From Pedobacter panaciterrae (GTDB taxonomy: Bacteria; Bacteroidota; Bacteroidia; Sphingobacteriales; Sphingobacteriaceae): DNA of 64,000 nt. A program made the position numbers and the translations under genes. Numbering within the stretch: position 1 is the stretch's first letter; each line of letters starts with the position of its first letter. Shown here piece by piece: positions 43,435-53,223 of the stretch. The notes below the pieces were generated by a model. That model saw nothing but the letters and a program-made list of their open reading frames with translations, did not search any database and was not told the DNA's origin. The DNA is taken from positions 1 through 64,000 of the forward strand of contig NZ_LGEL01000021.1 in assembly GCF_001636695.1 (NCBI RefSeq), read 5' to 3'.

Positions 43435-45324
43435 ATGAGCATAGAAGAAAAAGGAACCATATCCATTCACACGGAGAACATTTTCCCAATCATCAAGAAA
43501 TTCCTGTATTCCGATAACGAGATCTTTTTAAGAGAGCTTGTTTCAAATGCCGTTGATGCGGTACAAAAAATTAAACGTTTGGCAGCCCTTGGCCAGTACA
43601 GCGGAGAGCTGGGCGAACCTTTAGTAGAGGTTGCTGTTGACAAAGAAAAGAAAACCATAACCATTACCGATAATGGTTTGGGAATGACTGCCGAAGAGAT
43701 TAAGAAGTATATCAATCAGGTGGCATTTTCAGGAGCCAGTGAATTTGTAGAGAAATTTAAAGACGCCAAAGATGCTAATGAGATCATTGGTAAGTTTGGT
43801 TTGGGCTTTTATTCAGCATTTATGGTAGCTGATTTGGTAGAAATCCAAACTTTATCTTATCAGGAAGGCGCTGAACCTGCAAGATGGGTTTGCGATGGCA
43901 GTACTGAGTTTGAAATTACTGCAGGTAGCAGAGCAACACGCGGTACTGAGATCATTCTTCATATAAATGCTGAGTCTGAAGAGTTTTTAGATAACCATAA
44001 AATAGAAGAAATTCTTGATAAATACGGTAAGTTTTTACCTGTTCCAATTAAGTTTGGTACTAAGACTGTTCAGGAACCAGATGGCGAAGATGAGGAAGGA
44101 AAACCGAAAACTATCGGAGTAGAGGTTGATAATATTATCAATACAACCAATCCAATCTGGACTAAGGCGCCTGCAGATTTGTCAGATGAGGACTATCTTG
44201 CATTTTATAAGCAATTATATCCATTTTCGGAAGATCCTTTGTTTTGGATTCACCTGAATGTAGATTATCCTTTTAACTTAACAGGAGTATTGTACTTCCC
44301 TAAAGTGAAAAATGATTTTGATATGCAACGCAATAAGATCAAATTGTTTTCACGTCAGGTATTTATTACCGATGAAGTAAAAGATATTGTACCGGAATTT
44401 TTAATGCTATTGCATGGTGTTATTGACTCACCGGATATTCCTTTGAACGTGTCGAGAAGCTTTTTGCAGGCGGATAGTAACGTTAAAAAAATCAACAGCT
44501 ACATCACCAAGAAAGTTGCAGATAAACTTCAGGAACTATTTAACAAAGACCGTAAGGCTTACGAAGAAAAGTGGGGAGATATTGGTCTGTTCGTGAAATA
44601 CGGAATGGTAAGCGAAGAGAAATTTAATGATAAAGCAAAAGATTTCGCATTGCTAACAAATACTAAGAATGAAAACTTCACTCTTGATGAGTATCGTGAA
44701 AAAGTTAAAGACTTCCAGACAGATAAAAACGGTCAGGTAGTTTATATCTATTCAAATGATCCTTCAAAACAAGATAGCTTTATTCAATCGGCCAACAAAA
44801 AGGATTATGATGTTTTGTTGATGAATTCAGCAATTGACAATCACTTTGTGAGTCATCTGGAGCAAAAACTTGAAAAAACCTCTTTAAAGCGTGTAGATTC
44901 AAGCGTAGCTGATAAATTAATTGAAAAAGGTGATGCGATTGAGTCTGTCCTTACTGAAGAACAGAGTAAAACGGTATCGAGTATTTTTGAGAAGGCCATA
45001 ACTAAGCCAGGTATGCACGTAGAGGTTGTGGGCTTAAACCCTGATGAATTGCCTGTAACTGTTACCATGGATGAGTTCATGCGTCGTATGAAAGATATGG
45101 CTCAAATGGGCGGTGGAATGGGCTTCTACGGTAGCATGCCAGATAGCTATAAAGTTGCTATTAATGGAAACCATAAACTAATTGGAAAGATCCTTAAAGC
45201 AGAGAATGAAGAAGAACAGAACTTGCTTGCCAAACAAGCTGTGGATCTTGCTTTGCTTGCTCAGGGGATGTTAACAGGAGCAGAATTAACTGCTTTTGTA
45301 AGCAGAAGCGTAGAGCTGATCTAA
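43435..45324 (+). CDS. htpG: Molecular chaperone HtpG (Hsp90)
   Basis: HtpG is the bacterial Hsp90, an ATP-dependent chaperone dimer. The 629-residue protein has the GHKL ATPase motifs at the N-terminus (ELVSNAVDA, ITDNGLGM, IGKFGLGFYSAF), a middle domain with NVSRSFLQ and a C-terminal dimerisation domain. The charged linker around residue 220 is short (EPDGEDEEGKPK). It is monocistronic and ends at a strong terminator. Heat-shock control is likely, but no known element was recognised. Confidence 0.97.
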   Translation: MSIEEKGTISIHTENIFPIIKKFLYSDNEIFLRELVSNAVDAVQKIKRLAALGQYSGELGEPLVEVAVDKEKKTITITDNGLGMTAEEIKKYINQVAFSGASEFVEKFKDAKDANEIIGKFGLGFYSAFMVADLVEIQTLSYQEGAEPARWVCDGSTEFEITAGSRATRGTEIILHINAESEEFLDNHKIEEILDKYGKFLPVPIKFGTKTVQEPDGEDEEGKPKTIGVEVDNIINTTNPIWTKAPADLSDEDYLAFYKQLYPFSEDPLFWIHLNVDYPFNLTGVLYFPKVKNDFDMQRNKIKLFSRQVFITDEVKDIVPEFLMLLHGVIDSPDIPLNVSRSFLQADSNVKKINSYITKKVADKLQELFNKDRKAYEEKWGDIGLFVKYGMVSEEKFNDKAKDFALLTNTKNENFTLDEYREKVKDFQTDKNGQVVYIYSNDPSKQDSFIQSANKKDYDVLLMNSAIDNHFVSHLEQKLEKTSLKRVDSSVADKLIEKGDAIESVLTEEQSKTVSSIFEKAITKPGMHVEVVGLNPDELPVTVTMDEFMRRMKDMAQMGGGMGFYGSMPDSYKVAINGNHKLIGKILKAENEEEQNLLAKQAVDLALLAQGMLTGAELTAFVSRSVELI

Positions 45325-45350
45325 ACCTTGATATCTTTATAATATTTGTA

Positions 45351-45383
45351 TCCCGCCCTGATTTTTTCAGGGCGGGATTTTTA
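45351..45383 (+). terminator. Intrinsic terminator after htpG
   Basis: A perfect 10-bp stem TCCCGCCCTG / CAGGGCGGGA (45351-45360 with 45368-45377) is followed by a T-rich run. Confidence 0.85.
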
Positions 45384-45516
45384 TTTTTAAGGTAGTTGTA
45401 GCGTTTTGATGGTCAGAGTCGTTTTAGCAAAAAAACAAATTAATTAAGTCATGAGTTGTATGGGTGAATAACCACAGCGAATGATCATTTTACAACCCTT
45501 AAAAAGACAATACATT

Positions 45517-46221
45517 ATGAAGATTTCAAACAAATTTAAAGCGATATCAAAGACACTTGTGGCTGCGGTTACAATATCAGCGGTGTTGGTTTCTTGCTCA
45601 AAGGACAAGGTAGACTATACACCACAGCCGATATCAGCGATGGATGTTATCCACGCTTCTCCAACTACTGAAAAATTAGATTTTTATATTGGAGAATCTA
45701 AGGTAAACACTGATGATTTTGCTTACACCAACAGAATTGAGTATAAGCAGATCTATTCAGGAGAGAGAGAAATGAAAATTACTAAAAAAGGATCTTCTAC
45801 AAGTGTTTTAACAGAAAAACTGAAACTTGCTAATCAAATGGCATACTCACTTTTTATCATAGATTCATTTGATAAAGTAAAGTTTTTATTGGTTAAAGAT
45901 TCTGTTACTATGCCAGGTGCTGGTAAAGCTAAACTTCGTTTTATAAATCTTAGCCCTGATGCTCCTGCATTAAGTTTATCTATAGTTGGAAAAGATGTGC
46001 CGGTTGCTACTAATAAACTATTTAAAGAATACAGTAACTTTGAAAGTGTTGATGCTGGTGATAAAGTAACGTTTAAAATTAAAGACGGTACCGGTGCGGA
46101 TATTGCAACATTAGTTGATCAAAAAATTGAGAACGGAAAAGTATATACCGTTTGGGCAAAAGGACTTAAGACAGCCACAACAGAAGAGATGAAGGTTGGA
46201 GCTGCTATTTTTGCTCATTAA
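45517..46221 (+). CDS. DUF4397 lipoprotein
   Basis: A 234-residue predicted lipoprotein; the start MKISNKFKAI gives a signal peptide with the lipobox VLVSC (Cys27). Two DUF4397 modules are visible, the first from IHASPTTEKLDFYI and the second from RFINLSPDAPALSLSI, separated by the KVKFLLVKDSV region. DUF4397 forms beta sandwiches on cell-surface proteins of unknown function. It precedes the ECF sigma gene by 110 bases with a hairpin between. Confidence 0.88.
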   Translation: MKISNKFKAISKTLVAAVTISAVLVSCSKDKVDYTPQPISAMDVIHASPTTEKLDFYIGESKVNTDDFAYTNRIEYKQIYSGEREMKITKKGSSTSVLTEKLKLANQMAYSLFIIDSFDKVKFLLVKDSVTMPGAGKAKLRFINLSPDAPALSLSIVGKDVPVATNKLFKEYSNFESVDAGDKVTFKIKDGTGADIATLVDQKIENGKVYTVWAKGLKTATTEEMKVGAAIFAH

Positions 46222-46234
46222 CAATAAGATTAAT

Positions 46235-46262
46235 AAGCCGGCCTGCAACATTTGGCCGGCTT
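46235..46262 (+). other. GC-rich hairpin without T-run
   Basis: AAGCCGGCC (46235-46243) pairs perfectly with GGCCGGCTT (46254-46262). It may weakly terminate or protect the DUF4397 mRNA; the missing T-run argues against a classical terminator. Confidence 0.5.
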
Positions 46263-46330
46263 AAAATAGTTTGGTTGCTGTATGCTATAAATATGATTAA
46301 AAGAAGAATTCTTAATTGTGCTGAAAAAGA

Positions 46331-46900
46331 ATGCTCGGGCTTGAGGATGTTATAGCGGGGTGTTTAAAGAATGACAACAAGAGTAAAGAAATGATCTATA
46401 AATCATTCTATGGCTATTTAATGGGCGTTGTTTTGCGCTATGTTAATGACAGGAATGACTCGGAAGAGCTTGTAAATGATAGTTTTATAAAGATTTTTAA
46501 AGGGATAAACCAATTTAGTTTCCCAAAAGAGAATACTGAATTGCAAAAGGCTTTTAAAGGTTGGATAGCAAGAATCTCATCAAGAACAGCGATCGATTTT
46601 TTAAGAACAAAAAGGACATACTTGTATGTAGATGATATAAGTGAGAGTCAACAGCCTCTTACACATGTAAATGCGGTTTCGCAATTAAATGTACAGGACA
46701 TTTTAAAGCTCCTTAATCAATTGCCGGAAACACACCGGCTTATTTTTAATATGTATGAAATTGAAGGATTTTCGCACGATGAGATATCGAAAATGTTGAA
46801 TATTCCAGAAAGCTCAAGTAGGGTATATCTTACAAGAGCTAAGAATAAATTAAGGGACCTTTATTCTAAAACATTAATTAATTCATATGCAACAAACTGA
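46331..46900 (+). CDS. ECF RNA polymerase sigma factor
   Basis: A 189-residue extracytoplasmic-function sigma factor. Region 2 is SFYGYLMGVVLRYVNDRND followed by EELVNDSFIKIFKG; region 4 is LPETHRLIFNMYEIEGFSH followed by EISKMLNIPESSSRVYLTR. The next gene overlaps its end by 14 bases and carries an anti-sigma-like N-terminus, which suggests a sigma/anti-sigma pair. Target promoters are unknown. Confidence 0.93.
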   Translation: MLGLEDVIAGCLKNDNKSKEMIYKSFYGYLMGVVLRYVNDRNDSEELVNDSFIKIFKGINQFSFPKENTELQKAFKGWIARISSRTAIDFLRTKRTYLYVDDISESQQPLTHVNAVSQLNVQDILKLLNQLPETHRLIFNMYEIEGFSHDEISKMLNIPESSSRVYLTRAKNKLRDLYSKTLINSYATN

Positions 46901-48134
46901 ACATATGAAAGGATCTGAAGATGAGCTTATTGCTCATATAAAGGAAAGTCTGACAGGGCATGAGGAGGAGTATGTTCCGGGTTCATGGGAAAACTTTAAT
47001 GAGATTGAAGCCGACAAAAATACAAAGACATTATGGTTATGGCGCTTAGGCAGTGCAGCGGCAGTAATACTAATTGCGGGTGCTGCAGTTGTGTTTTATG
47101 CCGATAGAACAACTGATCTGTTGCCTGTACAGCAGGTACAGAATAAACCAAAAGAAACATTCAATCCTCCTGTAAAAATAGAAGAAAAGGCTACCAAAAA
47201 AGCTGATCTGCCATTGGATGAGGTGAAGAAGGAACAGCAAATAGCTGCGGTAAGGCAGAACACGGATGTAACGGTTTATACCTCCACTGAGGAGCCGGTA
47301 AATACTGTTCCTGGTATTTCTAAAGAGACTTTTATTGAACAATCAAATCCTGTTGTACCAGTAGTTCGTGTTCCTGAAACTAAACAAGATATTGCAAAAA
47401 CAGAGACTAAGAAGATAGAAACAGAGAGGAAGACGACTGTTTTTCAGGAGTTCCTTAATGAGGAAAGCAGAAAAAATCAAGGAGATGCAGTGGCAAAATC
47501 AGCCGCTTCCCGAAAAGAAGACAAATGGGAAATGGGACTGGTGGTATCTCCGTCGTTTGGTAACACCAAAAAGCTTAATATGGGCTACGGCGTAAGTATG
47601 GGATATGCTTTAACAGATAAGATTTCGTTAAACTCGGGAGTTTCCTATAATGAAATGGCGGCTTTAAAAAATCTGCCAGCTCCCGTGAATACTGCTATTG
47701 CTGATGAAAGTAAAAATCTATCATCTATAGAAGCTAAAGTTACAGGAATAGATATTCCGCTTGAATTGAAGTATCGCTTAAGTAAAAACCTTTATGCGAA
47801 TATCGGGGTTTCTGCATTTGCAGTAATTAATCAGAAACAGAGCAACAGTTATATTCAGGAAAAAATAGTGGAGCGGGCTGTAAATTCTGACGCTGGATTA
47901 GCGGAACTAAAAACATTTGCTGTGAATGAAAGGATAGTGGAACAGGCCCCTGAATCTGAGATTAAAGATGGAAGGTATATCGGTTTCTATAATTTTTCAT
48001 TCGGGTATAAACAAAAGATCTCTAAAGGTAAAGCAGTTTCAATAGAGCCTTTTATGAAAGTTCCAATGAAAGAAGTTTCTAAAGAGAACCTGCGACTGAT
48101 AGGAACGGGAGTAAGGTTAAAGCTGGATTTTTAG
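46887..48134 (+). CDS. Anti-sigma-like membrane protein with C-terminal outer-membrane-type barrel domain
   Basis: A 415-residue protein. Residues 1-50 are a soluble acidic segment containing VPGSWENFNEIEADKNTKT, typical of Bacteroidota proteins paired with ECF sigma factors; residues 52-72 are one membrane helix (SAAAVILIAGAAVVFYA); residues 75-200 are a Lys/Thr/Pro-rich linker; residues 210-415 have the alternating pattern of an outer-membrane beta-barrel domain (MGYALTDKISLNSGVSYN, ending GTGVRLKLDF). It overlaps the sigma gene and is probably its regulator. The barrel call is inferred by eye. Confidence 0.78.
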   Translation: MQQTEHMKGSEDELIAHIKESLTGHEEEYVPGSWENFNEIEADKNTKTLWLWRLGSAAAVILIAGAAVVFYADRTTDLLPVQQVQNKPKETFNPPVKIEEKATKKADLPLDEVKKEQQIAAVRQNTDVTVYTSTEEPVNTVPGISKETFIEQSNPVVPVVRVPETKQDIAKTETKKIETERKTTVFQEFLNEESRKNQGDAVAKSAASRKEDKWEMGLVVSPSFGNTKKLNMGYGVSMGYALTDKISLNSGVSYNEMAALKNLPAPVNTAIADESKNLSSIEAKVTGIDIPLELKYRLSKNLYANIGVSAFAVINQKQSNSYIQEKIVERAVNSDAGLAELKTFAVNERIVEQAPESEIKDGRYIGFYNFSFGYKQKISKGKAVSIEPFMKVPMKEVSKENLRLIGTGVRLKLDF

Positions 48135-48152
48135 CGTTTGTTTTTAAAGGCG

Positions 48153-48160
48153 TAACTTTG
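48153..48160 (+). promoter_or_regulatory. Candidate -7 box of the TlpA gene
   Basis: TAACTTTG matches TAnnTTTG and ends 7 nt before the first ATG. Confidence 0.45.
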
Positions 48161-48167
48161 CCAGGGT

Positions 48168-48755
48168 ATGAGAGAGATGATGACAAAGAAGAATATTGTT
48201 AATGCTATTTTTATAGCACTGTTTTTGGTGATTTTATTCGTACCCTCTGCTAAAGCATTTCTAATGCAAGGCTTAATGGAAATTGGTTTATTCAAGCCCA
48301 AAACAGAATCTATTACAACAGGCACCCCTCCGGCTGATCTATCGGGAATTAAATTTGAAGATAAGAGTGGCAAGGTTACGGATCTTGGATCGTTAAAGGG
48401 GAAGGTGATTTTTATTAATTTCTGGGCTACCTGGTGTCCTCCATGTCTGGCCGAAATGCCTTCTATAAATAAGCTCTATGAGCAATACAAGAATGATAAA
48501 GATGTGGTATTCATAATGGTTGATGCTGATAGCAACTTGGCTAAAGCACAAAAATATATGGACGACAGGAGTTACAAAATGCCGGTTTTTGTGGTAGCAA
48601 GCAATATTCCGGAGGATCTGTTTAAAGGATCTTTACCTACTACAATTGTTTTTGATAAGCAAGGTCGGGTTTCTTACAATGAATCTGGGGCAGCTAACTA
48701 TGCGAGCTCAAAATTCATTGAATTTATTGAGAAATTGAAGAACCTTAAGATTTAA
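48168..48755 (+). CDS. TlpA-like membrane-anchored thioredoxin
   Basis: A 195-residue thioredoxin-fold protein. An N-terminal helix (about residues 9-30) anchors it or acts as a signal; the redox site is WCPPC in FWATWCPPCLAEMPS, and the cis-proline region is GSLPTTIVFD. It is likely a periplasmic thiol-disulfide reductase working with the DsbD system elsewhere in the window. ATGs at 48168, 48177 and 48180 are all possible starts. Confidence 0.9.
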   Translation: MREMMTKKNIVNAIFIALFLVILFVPSAKAFLMQGLMEIGLFKPKTESITTGTPPADLSGIKFEDKSGKVTDLGSLKGKVIFINFWATWCPPCLAEMPSINKLYEQYKNDKDVVFIMVDADSNLAKAQKYMDDRSYKMPVFVVASNIPEDLFKGSLPTTIVFDKQGRVSYNESGAANYASSKFIEFIEKLKNLKI

Positions 48756-48821
48756 CATTTTTTAACTCGATTATTGACATTTGGATTGTAAATCTATAAA
48801 CCAATCAATAAAAATATTAAG

Positions 48822-48829
48822 TAATTTTG
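48822..48829 (+). promoter_or_regulatory. Candidate -7 box upstream of the Tyr-rich secreted gene
   Basis: TAATTTTG matches TAnnTTTG, 22 nt before the ATG at 48852. Confidence 0.5.
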
Positions 48830-48851
48830 CTTTCAGTTAAACCTTTATACT

Positions 48852-49223
48852 ATGAAAAGGACTTTGATGATTATTGCAGGCTTAATAGCCGGGGTTACAT
48901 TTTCAGTTAATAGCTATGCACAACAAGCCAGCTTAGTTCAGGATCAAAATCCCAGATACGAAGAAGCAAGGGCTAAGTACATGAACATGTCTGACTCTTT
49001 AACGAGAGACCAGGGTACAACCGTTCAAAATACGTACAAAGCATACGATTGGTACGAAGCGAGAGAAGAACGTCGCAAACTTCGTCGTGAGCGCAATTAT
49101 GAGAGCAGCTTATATAGCTACCCTTATTATGGAAACTCTTATTACTACCCATCTCTAAATTTCGGATGGAGTCATCGCCACAATAACTATTGGGGTTATT
49201 ATGGAATGGGCTTTGGCTGGTAG
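48852..49223 (+). CDS. Small secreted Tyr/Arg-rich protein
   Basis: A 123-residue protein with a clear signal peptide (cleaved near NSYAQQ, residue 24). The mature part has a central charged stretch (EAREERRKLRRERNYE) and a C-terminal Tyr/Asn/Gly/Trp-rich region (SYPYYGNSYYYP, NNYWGYYGMGFGW). I do not recognise the family. Position directly before the lpoB-like gene suggests an envelope role, but this is only context. Confidence 0.7.
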   Translation: MKRTLMIIAGLIAGVTFSVNSYAQQASLVQDQNPRYEEARAKYMNMSDSLTRDQGTTVQNTYKAYDWYEAREERRKLRRERNYESSLYSYPYYGNSYYYPSLNFGWSHRHNNYWGYYGMGFGW

Positions 49224-49261
49224 TTAAAACACAACATTTACATAAAATCATATTTAATAAA

Positions 49262-49855
49262 ATGCAGTTTAAAAAAATACTTACCCTTGCTGCCATTGCA
49301 GTTTCTGGTATAATGATCTCATCATGCTCCAGACAAGTAACAAGAATCAACACAACAGATACTGTTGACGTTAGTGGAAACTGGAACAATACAGATTCTA
49401 GAATGGTTGCTCAGGAAATGACCCAAAGCGTTTTGGGTGCCAAATGGTTATCTACGCACCTTGAAGCGAAAGCAGGAAAGAAACCGGTAGTGGTTGTTGG
49501 TCTTGTTCAAAATAAAAGTCATGAGCATATTGATGCTGAAACATTTGTGAAAGATGTTGAGCAGGCGTTTGTTCAAAGTGAACGAGTTCGTTTGGTGCAG
49601 GGAGGTAAGAAGAGAGAAGAACTGCGCGCAGAGAAGGCAGATCAACAAGACAATGCTTCTGTTTCTACCATGAAGAAATTTGGATTGGAAAACGGAGCTG
49701 ACTATATTTTGCAAGGTTCAATCAATTCTATTGTTGATTCCCATAAACGCAAAAAAGTGGTTTATTATCAGGTAAATCTGGAGCTTACAGATATACAAAC
49801 CAATGAGGTTGTTTGGATAGGCGACAAGAAAATTGCTAAATACGTTAAGAACTAG
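49262..49855 (+). CDS. LpoB-like outer-membrane lipoprotein
   Basis: A 197-residue lipoprotein with lipobox ISSC (Cys22). It matches the LpoB/COG3417 family, whose E. coli member reaches through the periplasm to activate the peptidoglycan synthase PBP1b. Shared stretches are PVVVVGLVQNKSHEHID, GLENGADYILQGSINSI and YYQVNLELTDIQTNEVVWI. The start MQFKKIL places a proper signal peptide at the N-terminus. It precedes a COG3014 lipoprotein by 28 bases, a common pairing. Confidence 0.88.
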   Translation: MQFKKILTLAAIAVSGIMISSCSRQVTRINTTDTVDVSGNWNNTDSRMVAQEMTQSVLGAKWLSTHLEAKAGKKPVVVVGLVQNKSHEHIDAETFVKDVEQAFVQSERVRLVQGGKKREELRAEKADQQDNASVSTMKKFGLENGADYILQGSINSIVDSHKRKKVVYYQVNLELTDIQTNEVVWIGDKKIAKYVKN

Positions 49856-49883
49856 CAGGATACTGTCCGGCTAAAATAACAGT

Positions 49884-51317
49884 ATGACAAATAATAGTAA
49901 GAATAAGCTTAAGGCATCGGTTCTTTTAGGATTGATGCTTTTTCTTTTTAGCTGTGCCTCTTATAACGAGAAGATTGCGGGTTATTATAAGCAAATCGCA
50001 ACCGGAAATTATAATGAGGCTGTTAAGGAGCTGGATAAGAACCGCTTGCTTCAAAAACCACGGAATAAACTCCTTTTTTTAATGGAGAAAGGTAAATCTA
50101 GTCACCTGATGGGTGATTATGAAAATAGTAACCGTTACTTTAATGAGGCTGATCAGCTATTGGAAAAAGGAATAGGCGGCGCTATGGATGCTGTTGTAGG
50201 CACTCTTGTGAATCCTATGACCCAGGCCTATAAGGGTGAGGACTTTGAAAAGTTCATGATCCATTACTATAAAGCACTTAATTATTTGTATCTGAATAAA
50301 ACAGAAGATGCCATTGTTGAAGCCCGGAGAATTAGTCTGCAATCGCAGGAGCAAGGCGACAAATTTAACGACAAAGACAACCGTTATTCTAAAGATGCAT
50401 TTTCTTTGATGCTTCAAGGCCTTATTTATGAAAGCGATGGAGACGTTAATAATGCTTTTATCGCTTATCGAAATGCCGCAGAGGTTTATTTGAAAAGTGC
50501 CGACAAAAAGTATTATGGAACAACCCTGCCTAAGGAACTGGAGCTTGATGTATTAAGAATGGCGGATGCGAATGGCTTTAAATCTGAACTAACCAGATTT
50601 GAAGAACTGTTTAACTTAAAGTACCAATCCGAGCCAGCCGCCGAGGGTGGGACGCTTATTCTTTTCTGGGAAAATGGGCTGGCACCAGTTAAGCAGCAGC
50701 AGGAGTTTATTTTTTCTCTTATCAGAGGTTCTAACGGCGATTTGGTGTTTACCAATGTGGCAGGCACCTTGTTTATACCCTATAATATGGCCTATGGAAG
50801 CGGTGACATTAATTTAAACTCGGTTAATAGTCTTAGGGCCACTTACCCTAAATACGTTGCTCAGCAGCCCTATTTTACAAGTGCCACCATTACAAATGGC
50901 CAGTCAACAATTAGCTTTGAAAAGGCAGAAGATATTAATGAGCTAGCATTTAAAACGCTCGATCAGCGTTTTGCAAAGGAGATGGGGAAAGTACTTACCC
51001 GTTTGGCTGTTAAGAAAAGTGCTGAATATGCACTTAGAGCCAGTGCTAAAGGAAATGGAAAAGACGGTAAAGACAATACCTTACTTGAAGGACTAGGCTT
51101 TGGAATGCAGCTCTATAGCCTGCTTTCTGAAAAAGCAGATACCAGAAACTGGCAAACCTTACCTAGTGAAATCCGATATGCAAGAATTCCTTTAAATAAG
51201 GGAGATAATACCATTACACTTGATTTAAAAGGAGCTAATGGTAGTAATGAAACAAAAACAATTAACATAACCGGAACTGGAAAAATGCAGTTTTATAATT
51301 ACTCAACCCTGCGTTAA
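49884..51317 (+). CDS. COG3014 family lipoprotein
   Basis: A 477-residue lipoprotein with lipobox LFSC (Cys24). Its N-terminal half has TPR-like helical repeats (YYKALNYLYLNKTEDAIVEA, AYRNAAEVYLKSADK); the C-terminal half is beta-rich and unassigned. COG3014 proteins accompany LpoB-like genes in several phyla and may act with them in cell-wall synthesis, but no mechanism is known. Confidence 0.85.
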   Translation: MTNNSKNKLKASVLLGLMLFLFSCASYNEKIAGYYKQIATGNYNEAVKELDKNRLLQKPRNKLLFLMEKGKSSHLMGDYENSNRYFNEADQLLEKGIGGAMDAVVGTLVNPMTQAYKGEDFEKFMIHYYKALNYLYLNKTEDAIVEARRISLQSQEQGDKFNDKDNRYSKDAFSLMLQGLIYESDGDVNNAFIAYRNAAEVYLKSADKKYYGTTLPKELELDVLRMADANGFKSELTRFEELFNLKYQSEPAAEGGTLILFWENGLAPVKQQQEFIFSLIRGSNGDLVFTNVAGTLFIPYNMAYGSGDINLNSVNSLRATYPKYVAQQPYFTSATITNGQSTISFEKAEDINELAFKTLDQRFAKEMGKVLTRLAVKKSAEYALRASAKGNGKDGKDNTLLEGLGFGMQLYSLLSEKADTRNWQTLPSEIRYARIPLNKGDNTITLDLKGANGSNETKTINITGTGKMQFYNYSTLR

Positions 51318-51344
51318 TAGATCCGGAAATAAAAGAATAAAATT

Positions 51345-51608
51345 ATGCAACAGCCCTTCGATATTAGCATTGGCGATATAGATTATGCCGTATTTCCAGA
51401 AGGAAATGATACTTATGTGATCTTTAAAAATGGTAAAGAATATGCGCACATACAAAAAGACACTGATTTACAATGGCTAAAACTTGACCCGGAAACAGCA
51501 ATTCCGGTTTTTGAAATAGATGAAGAAATCAACAACATAGGCAGAGAGATTATGGCTTACGTTCCTGAAGAGGAAGACGAAGAGGATCTGGAAGATGACC
51601 TTGATTAA
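51345..51608 (+). CDS. Small acidic hypothetical protein
   Basis: An 87-residue protein, strongly acidic at its end ([13 protein letters not shown]). The first 70 residues look like a compact alpha/beta fold ([19 protein letters not shown] then [16 protein letters not shown]). No family recognised. It starts 28 bases after the COG3014 gene and overlaps the stop of convergent yifB by 4 bases. Confidence 0.75.
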   Translation: MQQPFDISIGDIDYAVFPEGNDTYVIFKNGKEYAHIQKDTDLQWLKLDPETAIPVFEIDEEINNIGREIMAYVPEEEDEEDLEDDLD

Positions 51609-53143
51609 CCTGCCCAGGTATCCCTATCCAAACTTCTGTAATGTATTGCCTCTGCCAGGTGTTCCAGCTCAATGTCCTGGCTTCCTGCGAGGTCTGCAAT
51701 AGTTCTGGAGACTTTTAAAATTCGGTCATAAGCACGGGCAGAAAGTCCCAGTTTTTCCATTGCCTGCTTTATCAATACTTGTCCGGCATCATTTATTTTG
51801 CAGATGTTGCGCACCATATTAGGACTCATCTGAGCATTACAGTGTAGTGAGGTGATGTTAGAGAAGCGATTGTCCTGAACCGCCCGGGCTTTAATCACTC
51901 GCGCTCTTATTTTTTCGCTCTTTTCGGCTTCAAAAGCGGAAGTGAGCTCATTAAAATTTACAGGTGTAACTTCCACGTGAAGGTCAATGCGGTCTAAAAG
52001 TGGCCCTGATATTTTGCTCAGGTATTTCTGAACTATGCCTGGTCCGCAAGTACATTCCTTTTCGGGGTGATTGTAAAAACCACATGGACATGGGTTCATT
52101 GAGGCAATAAGCATAAAACTTGCGGGATATTCTACGCTCATTTTAGAGCGGGATACAGTAACTAAACGATCTTCAAGTGGCTGCCGCATTACTTCCAGCA
52201 CACTTCTTTTAAATTCTGGCAACTCATCTAAGAACAGCACCCCATTGTGTGCCAGAGAAATCTCTCCAGGCTGTGGACTTGATCCGCCTCCAACCAGTGC
52301 AATGTCTGAAACTGTATGATGAGGGCTGCGGTAAGGGCGCTCTGTCATTAAGGTATCTGCAGCGCTAAGCTTACCAGCAACGGAATGTATTTTTGTTGTC
52401 TCAAGAGCCTCTTGTAGGTTTAAAGGGGGTAAGATTGTTGGAAGCCGTTTTGCCAGCATAGTTTTGCCAGCACCGGGAGGGCCAATCAAAATAAGGTTAT
52501 GCCCGCCGGCAGCAGCAATTTCTAAAGCACGCTTTATGTTTTCCTGTCCCTTTACATCAGAGAAGTCATGAGGGTAACTGTTTACATTATTGAAGAACTC
52601 ATTTCTGGTATTTACGATTACAGGCTCATGGTTTTGAGTGCCGTTAAAAAAGGCGACAACCTCAGCAAGGTTCTTCATTCCATATACAAGCAGACCACTT
52701 ACTATGGCTGCTTCCCTTGAATTATCTGAGGGTAATATAAAACCTTTAAATCCGGCCTTTTTGGCTTGTATAGAGATCGGTAAAGCACCTTTTATGGATT
52801 GCAGGCTCCCATCGAGAGATAACTCCCCCATGATGAAGTACTGGCTTATTTCGGGGCTTTCTATTTGTCCGGATGCAGCCAGAATACCGATTGCAATTGG
52901 TAAATCGTATGAAGAGCCTTCTTTACGGATGTCGGCAGGGGCAAGATTGATAACAATCTTTTGCCGGGGCATTTTTAGGCCTGCCGATTGAATGGCGCTT
53001 TCTACCCTTCTTAAACTTTCTTTAATGGCATTGTCAGGCAGGCCAACAATGTGATACCTGTTTCCACCCCCAATGCTTACCTCGATAGTAATGGTTAAGG
53101 CATTTACGCCGAAAACAGCGCTTCCAAAAGTCTTGATGAGCAT
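51605..53143 (-). CDS. YifB/ComM-family Mg-chelatase-like AAA ATPase
   Basis: A 512-residue AAA+ protein of the YifB/ComM family. An N-terminal Lon-substrate-like domain (about 1-170, [18 protein letters not shown]) precedes the ATPase with Walker [16 protein letters not shown] near 217 and Walker B FLDELPEF, then a zinc-like cysteine cluster [18 protein letters not shown] and a C-terminal Mg-chelatase domain. ComM promotes branch migration during natural transformation, so it may help integrate incoming DNA here; other roles are possible. Confidence 0.92.
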   Translation of the reverse strand: MLIKTFGSAVFGVNALTITIEVSIGGGNRYHIVGLPDNAIKESLRRVESAIQSAGLKMPRQKIVINLAPADIRKEGSSYDLPIAIGILAASGQIESPEISQYFIMGELSLDGSLQSIKGALPISIQAKKAGFKGFILPSDNSREAAIVSGLLVYGMKNLAEVVAFFNGTQNHEPVIVNTRNEFFNNVNSYPHDFSDVKGQENIKRALEIAAAGGHNLILIGPPGAGKTMLAKRLPTILPPLNLQEALETTKIHSVAGKLSAADTLMTERPYRSPHHTVSDIALVGGGSSPQPGEISLAHNGVLFLDELPEFKRSVLEVMRQPLEDRLVTVSRSKMSVEYPASFMLIASMNPCPCGFYNHPEKECTCGPGIVQKYLSKISGPLLDRIDLHVEVTPVNFNELTSAFEAEKSEKIRARVIKARAVQDNRFSNITSLHCNAQMSPNMVRNICKINDAGQVLIKQAMEKLGLSARAYDRILKVSRTIADLAGSQDIELEHLAEAIHYRSLDRDTWAG

Positions 53144-53223
53144 AATTTTGAATACAATATGTGTACTGCTAAACTATACTGATTTAGACATTAAGTGGTT
53201 GTAATTTATAAGATTTATTGCAA

